Assembly: GCA_040508515.1 (NCBI GenBank)
Contig: JBEVMS010000237.1
Span: 1-9,127 of the forward strand
Source of the DNA: JBEVMS01 sp040508515
GTDB lineage: Bacteria > Pseudomonadota > Gammaproteobacteria > Xanthomonadales > Rhodanobacteraceae
DNA: 9,127 nt
Direction of reading: 5' to 3'
The translations under genes and the position numbers were made by a program. Below are positions 5,344-9,127 of this stretch, one piece after another. Position 1 is the first letter of the stretch. Every line of letters begins with the position of its first letter. The notes below the pieces were generated by a model. That model was not told the origin of the DNA. It saw nothing but the letters and a program-made list of their open reading frames with translations, and did no database searches.

Positions 5344-6315
5344 ATGGAATTTCGTCTGATCGAGCGCATCCGCCAGCTCACCGCGCAAGGGCGCGACGAT
5401 GTGCGACTGGGCATTGGCGATGACGCCGCCGTGCTCGCGCCGCCGCCGGGGCAGGATCTGGCGGTGGCGATCGATACGCTGGTGGAAGGCGTGCATTTCC
5501 CCCTCGGCACCGCCGCGTTCGATGTGGGCTGGAAGGCGCTGGCGGTGAATCTGTCCGACCTGGCGGCGATGGGCGCGATCCCGGCCTGGGCCTTGCTGGC
5601 GTTGACCTTGCCCCGCGCCGACGCCGCTTTTGTCGAAGGCTTCGCCGAGGGTTTCGCCCAACTGGCGCAGCCGCAGCGGCTGGCCCTGGTCGGCGGCGAC
5701 ACCACGCACGGCCCGCTGACCATCAGCGTGGCGGTGCACGGCTTTGTACCGCCGGGGCAGGCGTTGACCCGCGACGGTGCACGCGTCGGCGATGCGGTGA
5801 TGGTCACCGGCACCTTGGGCGATGCGGCCGCCGGCCTGCATCTGCTGCAACATCCGGTAGTGCTGGATACGCGCCAGGCGCAGTGGCGCGACGCGCTGCT
5901 GACGCGACTGCACCGACCGACCCCGCGCTTGAGCGCCGGCACCGCGCTGCGTGGTGTCGCCAGCGCCTGCCTGGATGTCTCCGATGGCCTGCTGGCTGAT
6001 CTGGCGCATATCTGCGAGTCCAGCGCGGTGGGCGCCGAGATCGACGCCGCGCATTTGCCGCTGTCGGCCGAACTGCTGGGCTTGTTCGAGGATGCGACCG
6101 CACGCGATTTTGCGCTCAGCGGCGGCGATGACTACGAATTGTGCTTTTGCGTGGCCGAGGCGCGCGTGGCCGACGTCTCCGCCGATTTGGCGCGGCTGGG
6201 TTGCGGCGCCACCCGCATCGGTCGCATCGTCGAAGGACAGGGCGTGCGCGTGCGCGACGTCGACGGCCACGAGATGGCGCCTGCACGGCAGGGATGGGAG
6301 CACTTCAGCGTATGA
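5344..6315 (+). CDS. thiL: Thiamine-monophosphate kinase
   Basis: ThiL phosphorylates thiamine monophosphate with ATP to make thiamine diphosphate, the active cofactor. The 323-residue protein matches E. coli ThiL (325) and belongs to the PurM/SelD-like ATP-binding fold. Motifs in order are LGIGDDAAVL (22-31) with metal-binding Asp26 and Asp27, AIDTLVEGVHF (42-52), VNLSDLAAMGA (68-78), VGGDTTHGPL (116-124), ALTRDGARVGD, LDVSDGLLADL (210-220) and SGGDDYELCF (259-268). The ATG at 5344 gives the family's usual N-terminus, MEFRLIERIR. It lacks a recognisable Shine-Dalgarno sequence, which is unlike its neighbours. The frame is open back to a GTG at 5230, but the resulting 38-residue extension is unlike the family. 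The stop overlaps the pgpA start by four bases (ATGA). Confidence 0.96.
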   Translation: MEFRLIERIRQLTAQGRDDVRLGIGDDAAVLAPPPGQDLAVAIDTLVEGVHFPLGTAAFDVGWKALAVNLSDLAAMGAIPAWALLALTLPRADAAFVEGFAEGFAQLAQPQRLALVGGDTTHGPLTISVAVHGFVPPGQALTRDGARVGDAVMVTGTLGDAAAGLHLLQHPVVLDTRQAQWRDALLTRLHRPTPRLSAGTALRGVASACLDVSDGLLADLAHICESSAVGAEIDAAHLPLSAELLGLFEDATARDFALSGGDDYELCFCVAEARVADVSADLARLGCGATRIGRIVEGQGVRVRDVDGHEMAPARQGWEHFSV

Positions 6316-6812
6316 ACACCAAATACCGTTTGTCGCCCGAGCAACGCCGCGCGCTGCTGTCCACCCCGGCCGGCTGGATGGCCTGTGGTTTCGGCTCGGG
6401 ACTGACACCCTGGGCGCAGGGCACGTTTGGTTCACTGGCGGCGTTGTTGCCGTGGTTGCTGCTGCGCGAACTGCCGCTGCCGTTGTATCTGTTCCTGCTG
6501 CTGGTGGGGTTTTCGCTGGGCGTGCGAGTCTGCCAGTTGGCCGGACTGACGCTGGGCGTGGCCGATCATCGCAGTGTGGTTTGGGATGAATTCGTGGGGC
6601 TGTGGATCGCGCTGATCCCCGTGCTGCTGGCGCCCTCGTGGTGGTCGGTGCTGCTGGGCTTTGCGCTGTTTCGGCTGTTCGATGTCTGGAAACCCTGGCC
6701 GATCGGTTGGCTGGATGCGCGCTTGAAGGGTGGGTTGGGTGTGATGGCCGACGACGTGGTGGCAGGCTTATTCGCGGCGATCGTGTTGCAACTGGTGCGG
6801 CATCTGATCTGA
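6312..6812 (+). CDS. pgpA: Phosphatidylglycerophosphatase A
   Basis: PgpA removes the phosphate from phosphatidylglycerophosphate in the inner membrane, giving phosphatidylglycerol. The 166-residue protein shows the family's three conserved blocks: GFGSGLTPWAQGTFGS (26-41), VVWDEFVGLWIA starting just before Trp91-Asp92-Glu93, and FRLFDVWKPWPIGWLD (121-136) followed by KGGLGVMADDVVAG with Asp147 and Asp148. Hydrophobic segments are visible at about 42-68 (AALLPWLLLRELPLPLYLFL region), 96-118 (LWIALIPVLLAPSWWSVLLG region) and at the C-terminus (VAGLFAAIVLQLV). The start overlaps the thiL stop in an ATGA arrangement, so translation is coupled. thiL-pgpA is a conserved pair downstream of ribH-nusB in gammaproteobacteria. 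No clear terminator is seen after it. Confidence 0.96.
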   Translation: MNTKYRLSPEQRRALLSTPAGWMACGFGSGLTPWAQGTFGSLAALLPWLLLRELPLPLYLFLLLVGFSLGVRVCQLAGLTLGVADHRSVVWDEFVGLWIALIPVLLAPSWWSVLLGFALFRLFDVWKPWPIGWLDARLKGGLGVMADDVVAGLFAAIVLQLVRHLI

Positions 6813-6895
6813 GGCCGCAGGTCCGTGGCGCTGACGCGGCTGGGTGCGTTCAACGGTAGCGTGGCAGGCGTGATGGCGACACGTCATCGCTGGCG

Positions 6896-6923
6896 TTGAC
6901 AGTGTAATGAGAATTGTTATCAT
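6896..6923 (+). promoter_or_regulatory. Sigma-70 promoter of hemP
   Basis: A perfect -35 box TTGACA (6896-6901) is followed after 16 bases by TATCAT (6918-6923), which matches the -10 consensus at five of six positions. Transcription would begin near 6930, about 27 bases ahead of the hemP start. This is the best sigma-70 promoter in the window. The Fur box fills its spacer and -10, so repression by iron-loaded Fur is expected. Confidence 0.75.
6903..6921 (+). promoter_or_regulatory. Fur box overlapping the hemP promoter
   Basis: The 19-mer TGTAATGAGAATTGTTATC agrees with the classical Fur consensus (GATAATGATAATCATTATC) at 14 of 19 positions. It lies across the spacer and -10 box of the TTGACA/TATCAT promoter, the standard geometry for iron-dependent repression. 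The downstream gene is a haem-uptake gene, a typical Fur target, which strengthens the call. Confidence 0.75.
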
Positions 6924-6956
6924 CTGCACGTCACTCAGTCCAAACGGAGCGCCACC

Positions 6957-7175
6957 GTGTTGATGCGATCCCTGCCTCTGAAAGAACGCGATTTCTCGCG
7001 CCAGACGTTTACCCTGGCAACCTTGCCAGCGGATTCCGCGCGTGCGGACCAACCGATCAAGCGCATCGACAGCCAGTCGCTGCTGGATGGCACCCGTGAG
7101 CTGGTGATCGAGCATCAGGGCGCCGAGTACCACCTGCGCTTGACCCGTAACGACAAGCTGATCCTGACCAAGTAA
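6957..7175 (+). CDS. hemP: Haemin uptake protein HemP
   Basis: A 72-residue member of the HemP/HmuP family of small proteins that accompany bacterial haem-uptake loci. In some Proteobacteria HmuP/HemP is reported to act as an activator of haem-receptor expression; its role here is unknown. The family signature occupies the C-terminal half: RIDSQSLLDGTRELVIEHQG (36-55), then YHLRLTRNDKLILTK (58-72), ending on the conserved KLILTK. The N-terminal 35 residues are variable and probably disordered. The GTG at 6957 is chosen because GGAG (6946-6949) lies seven bases upstream; the in-frame ATG at 6963 would be 13 bases from it and would shorten the product by two residues. Expression is predicted to be Fur-controlled from the overlapping promoter. 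Confidence 0.93.
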   Translation: MLMRSLPLKERDFSRQTFTLATLPADSARADQPIKRIDSQSLLDGTRELVIEHQGAEYHLRLTRNDKLILTK

Positions 7176-7190
7176 TCACATGAGTCGGGC

Positions 7191-7213
7191 CGCCGGTTGT
7201 GATTCGACCGGTG
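7191..7213 (+). other. Hairpin downstream of hemP
   Basis: CGCCGGT (7191-7197) pairs with ACCGGTG (7207-7213) over seven positions, one of them G-U, with a 9-base loop. It starts 15 bases after the hemP stop and has no T-run, so it is not an obvious terminator. It could partially attenuate or stabilise the mRNA before the next gene. Confidence 0.35.
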
Positions 7214-7302
7214 CCTGGCCATCCGCATAGCTTGTACCCACCCAATGCCATCGCCAATGCTCTTTCCAGGGCGTCAGCCAGGCTAGCCTGCTGGAGGTCA
7301 CC

Positions 7303-7860
7303 GTGTTCGGTTGGCTTGCACCCCTTCGCATCGGCGAACGTGCCCGATGCAGCACGGTCAGCAGTCGCTGGCTGCACATCGCGCCGGGCGCCCTGGCTCA
7401 TCACTTGCCGGCACTGGGTTGCACGCTCTATCTGCCGCCGCGTGAAGCGATGACGCCGTTGGGCGCGTTGCCGTATGGCGTAGTCGGCGAACAGGCCGAA
7501 TTGACGCCACTGCTCAGCGTGTCCCGGCTAAGGCACGCCACGGTGGTAAGCCGCGATGGCCCGCGCGAATGGATCGATTGCATCAACGCGCATGGACAGC
7601 GCCAGGCGCGTCTGTATCTGTTACCGGACACCGATTACCTGGCCTGGGATGCGTTGCTGGCCCAAGCCCAGCCGTGCGCGGGGCGCGAACGCCATCCGCA
7701 GGTGCCGGAGCTGCATTTGGCCCCGGCGCGGCTGACGTGTTTCATGCTGAGACACTTGGCGGGTTTGGCTTGCTTGAGCGCGCGCGCACCCTGCCGGATG
7801 TCGGCGCTGGGCAACGGCGTGGCGCAGGAGATCGCCAGGTTGGAGGCGACCTCGCATTGA
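7303..7860 (+). CDS. Uncharacterised protein encoded downstream of hemP
   Basis: I do not recognise this 185-residue protein with certainty. The GTG at 7303 has a strong GGAGG (7293-7297) five bases upstream, and the codon composition is GC-rich at third positions like its neighbours, so it looks like a real gene. There is no signal peptide or membrane helix. It is rich in Ala, Leu, Arg and His (nine His, seven Cys), with histidines at 25, 33 and 34 and a Cys-rich C-terminal stretch. The segment around 87-115 (REWIDCINAHGQRQARLYLL, then DTDYLAWDAL) faintly recalls the 'note-on-haem' repeats of HmuS/HemS-type haem-handling proteins; this is only an impression. Its position behind the Fur-controlled hemP, 127 bases away with no evident terminator or promoter, suggests a role in haem or iron acquisition. 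Confidence 0.75.
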   Translation: MFGWLAPLRIGERARCSTVSSRWLHIAPGALAHHLPALGCTLYLPPREAMTPLGALPYGVVGEQAELTPLLSVSRLRHATVVSRDGPREWIDCINAHGQRQARLYLLPDTDYLAWDALLAQAQPCAGRERHPQVPELHLAPARLTCFMLRHLAGLACLSARAPCRMSALGNGVAQEIARLEATSH

Positions 7861-7873
7861 GCGGCGTTCGCAC

Positions 7874-7907
7874 TTGTCCGGTTGTCCGTGAGAGTGTCCG
7901 CGGACAA
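7874..7907 (+). promoter_or_regulatory. TGTCCG repeat cluster, probable activator-binding site
   Basis: Two direct copies of TTGTCCG (7874-7880 and 7882-7888) are followed by a perfect 12-bp palindrome TGTCCGCGGACA (7895-7906), whose right half is the inverted copy CGGACAA (7901-7907). The second TTGTCCG and the final CGGACAA also form an inverted repeat. The cluster is centred about 100 bases upstream of the predicted sigma-54 transcription start, the usual position for enhancer sites of NtrC-family activators. The repeats are seen directly; the activator is inferred. Confidence 0.6.
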
Positions 7908-7972
7908 TCGTGGCCGTTCTGAAGGTTTTTCCAAGCCTATGGATATAAAGGAAAAATTCGTGAATTGAGGCT

Positions 7973-7987
7973 TGGCACGCGGTTTGC
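7973..7987 (+). promoter_or_regulatory. Sigma-54 (RpoN) -24/-12 promoter
   Basis: TGGCACG (7973-7979), four bases, then TTGC (7984-7987) matches the RpoN consensus TGGCACGnnnnTTGC at every fixed position. The key GG (7974-7975) and GC (7986-7987) are separated by exactly ten bases. Transcription would begin near 7999, about 39 bases ahead of the adaptor start codon. Such promoters need an ATP-hydrolysing enhancer-binding protein, consistent with the repeat cluster upstream. Confidence 0.82.
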
Positions 7988-8037
7988 CTATACAGCTCCA
8001 TTGGCCGCATCTTTGCGCGGCTCTGGGGACTGTCCTG

Positions 8038-9127
8038 ATGATTCGCGATACTTCTGCGCAAGACCGCTTGGTCGAAGTCAAGCCCAACCGCAAGCGACTC
8101 TTGTGGCTGATCGGCGGTGGCGTGCTGGTGCTGGCTGCGCTTGCTTACATGCTGCCGCAAGCGTCGCGCTTGTTCTCGGCCGATGCCTCGGTCAGCGCCT
8201 CGCGACTGGCCTTCGCGAATGTCGAGCGCGGCCCCTTCGTGCGGGATATCGCCGCCGAGGGCAAGGTGGTCGCGGCGGTCAGTCCCACGCTGTACGCCAC
8301 CTATGGCGGGGCGGTGGCCATGAAGGTGCATGCCGGCGACAGCGTGCATAAAGGCCAGTTGCTGGCGGTGATCGACAGCCCCGAACTGACCAACAAGCTG
8401 GCGCAAGAGCAGTCCAAGGCCGACGCCATGCAGGTGGATTACCTGCAAGCGCAAGTGGCCGCGCGGACCAAAAGCGCCGAGCTGAAAAAAGCCTACGACA
8501 ACGCGCAGATCGACGCGAAAAGCGCCGAGACCAATCTGTCACGCGAGCAGAAGGCGTTCGCCGCCGGCGCTTCCACCGGCGTGGCGGTCGACCAGTCCAA
8601 GGACACCTTGGAAAAGGCGCGCATCGCGCTGGAGCATGCCAAGGGCGACATCGGGCTCAGCGACGACAGCATGAAGTTCAACATTCAGGCCAAGAAGCTG
8701 GCGCACGACAACCAGTTGCTGGTGGTCAAGGATTTGCAGCGTCAGGTCGACGACCTCAACGTGAAGTCGCCGGTCGACGGCCAGGTCGGCCAGTTGTTCA
8801 TCGCCGAGCGCGCCACCGTGGCCAAGGACGCGCAACTGCTCAGCGTGATCGATCTGTCCGCGCTGGAAGTGGAAATGAAAGTGCCCGAGAGCTTCGCGCG
8901 CGATCTGGGCATCGGCATGCCGGGCGAGATCACCGGCAACGGCAATACCTGGAAGGGCGTAGTCAGCGCAATCTCGCCCGAAGTGGTCAACGGTGAAGTG
9001 GCCGCGCGCCTGCGCTTCGCCGATCAGACCCCACAACAATTGCGCCAGAACCAGCGCCTGTCGGTGCGCATCCTGCTGGACCATCGCGACAACGTGCTGA
9101 CCGTTCAGCGCGGCTCGTTCGTGGACG
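8038..9127 (+). CDS. HlyD/MacA-type efflux periplasmic adaptor (membrane fusion protein), 3' end outside window
   Basis: The frame runs open from the ATG at 8038 to the window edge (363 complete codons). The product would link an inner-membrane exporter (ABC or RND) to an outer-membrane channel. It has a short cytoplasmic N-terminus (1-20), a single membrane anchor at about 21-39 (LLWLIGGGVLVLAALAYML), and the first half of a lipoyl domain (about 81-117, with GGAVAMKVHAGDSVHKGQLL). A long coiled-coil hairpin (about 118-240, rich in Ala, Lys, Glu and Gln) follows. Next come the second lipoyl half, VKSPVDGQVGQLFI (242-255), and a beta-barrel domain (LEVEMKVPESFARDL onward). The uncleaved anchor and layout are most like adaptors paired with MacB/FtsX-type ABC transporters. 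GGGGA (8025-8029) lies eight bases before the ATG. Transcription is expected from the sigma-54 promoter. The transporter genes should follow downstream. Confidence 0.9.
   Translation, partial: MIRDTSAQDRLVEVKPNRKRLLWLIGGGVLVLAALAYMLPQASRLFSADASVSASRLAFANVERGPFVRDIAAEGKVVAAVSPTLYATYGGAVAMKVHAGDSVHKGQLLAVIDSPELTNKLAQEQSKADAMQVDYLQAQVAARTKSAELKKAYDNAQIDAKSAETNLSREQKAFAAGASTGVAVDQSKDTLEKARIALEHAKGDIGLSDDSMKFNIQAKKLAHDNQLLVVKDLQRQVDDLNVKSPVDGQVGQLFIAERATVAKDAQLLSVIDLSALEVEMKVPESFARDLGIGMPGEITGNGNTWKGVVSAISPEVVNGEVAARLRFADQTPQQLRQNQRLSVRILLDHRDNVLTVQRGSFVD

Noticed and set aside
5122..6435. Long minus-strand open frame (437 residues) opposite thiL
   Set aside because: It lies opposite the unmistakable thiL and pgpA genes, has low-complexity Arg/Gln/His/Ala-rich translation and no family motif. 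Antisense open frames are expected in GC-rich codon-biased genes. The same applies to minus-strand frames at 1532-2293, 2300-3151, 3261-4166, 7621-8454 and 8539-9084.
7944..7949. TATAAA as a sigma-70 -10 box upstream of the adaptor gene
   Set aside because: No -35 element occurs 16-18 bases upstream, whereas the sigma-54 element downstream is complete; a secondary promoter cannot be excluded.

Overview
The window is a dense, GC-rich stretch of bacterial chromosome. Protein similarity to the gammaproteobacterial versions of RibE, RibH, NusB, ThiL, PgpA and LdcA, the gene order and the GC bias all suggest a gammaproteobacterium near the Xanthomonadales (a Rhodanobacter/Dyella/Xanthomonas-like organism). 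That placement is inferred from memory of these families; no search was run. All convincing genes lie on the + strand, and no tRNA, rRNA, CRISPR array, insertion sequence or phage gene is visible.

Layout. (1) 1-420: the C-terminal end of a Gfo/Idh/MocA-type oxidoreductase cut by the window edge. (2) 421-856: a non-coding leader with a candidate promoter, a complete FMN riboswitch (544-723) and a hairpin that buries the ribE Shine-Dalgarno site. (3) 857-2680: ribE and a ribBA-type gene whose GTP cyclohydrolase II half has lost its zinc cysteines (RibBX type). (4) 2777-4229: a GNAT acetyltransferase and the murein-recycling LD-carboxypeptidase ldcA, placed between ribBA and ribH. (5) 4273-6812: ribH, nusB, thiL and pgpA, the familiar gammaproteobacterial order, with start/stop overlaps at ribH/nusB and thiL/pgpA but a hairpin-rich 160-base gap between nusB and thiL. 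(6) 6896-7860: an iron/haem unit: a near-consensus sigma-70 promoter overlapped by a Fur box, then hemP, then an unrecognised 185-residue protein. (7) 7861-9127: a regulatory region with an excellent sigma-54 (-24/-12) promoter preceded by TGTCCG repeats, driving a membrane-anchored HlyD/MacA-type efflux adaptor that runs off the window.

How the genes work together. RibBA(RibBX) makes dihydroxybutanone phosphate, RibH joins it to the pyrimidine to form lumazine, and RibE dismutates lumazine to riboflavin. FMN made from riboflavin would feed back on the riboswitch ahead of ribE. ribD and a functional GTP cyclohydrolase II (ribA) are not in this window and must be elsewhere if the pathway is complete. 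NusB, ThiL (thiamine diphosphate) and PgpA (phosphatidylglycerol) are housekeeping passengers of the rib cluster. The hemP unit looks like an iron-starvation response, and the last gene begins an independently regulated export system. The most interesting unexplained material is the sigma-54 control region with its repeats, the Fur-linked unknown gene, the degenerate RibA domain, and the tandem hairpins between nusB and thiL.
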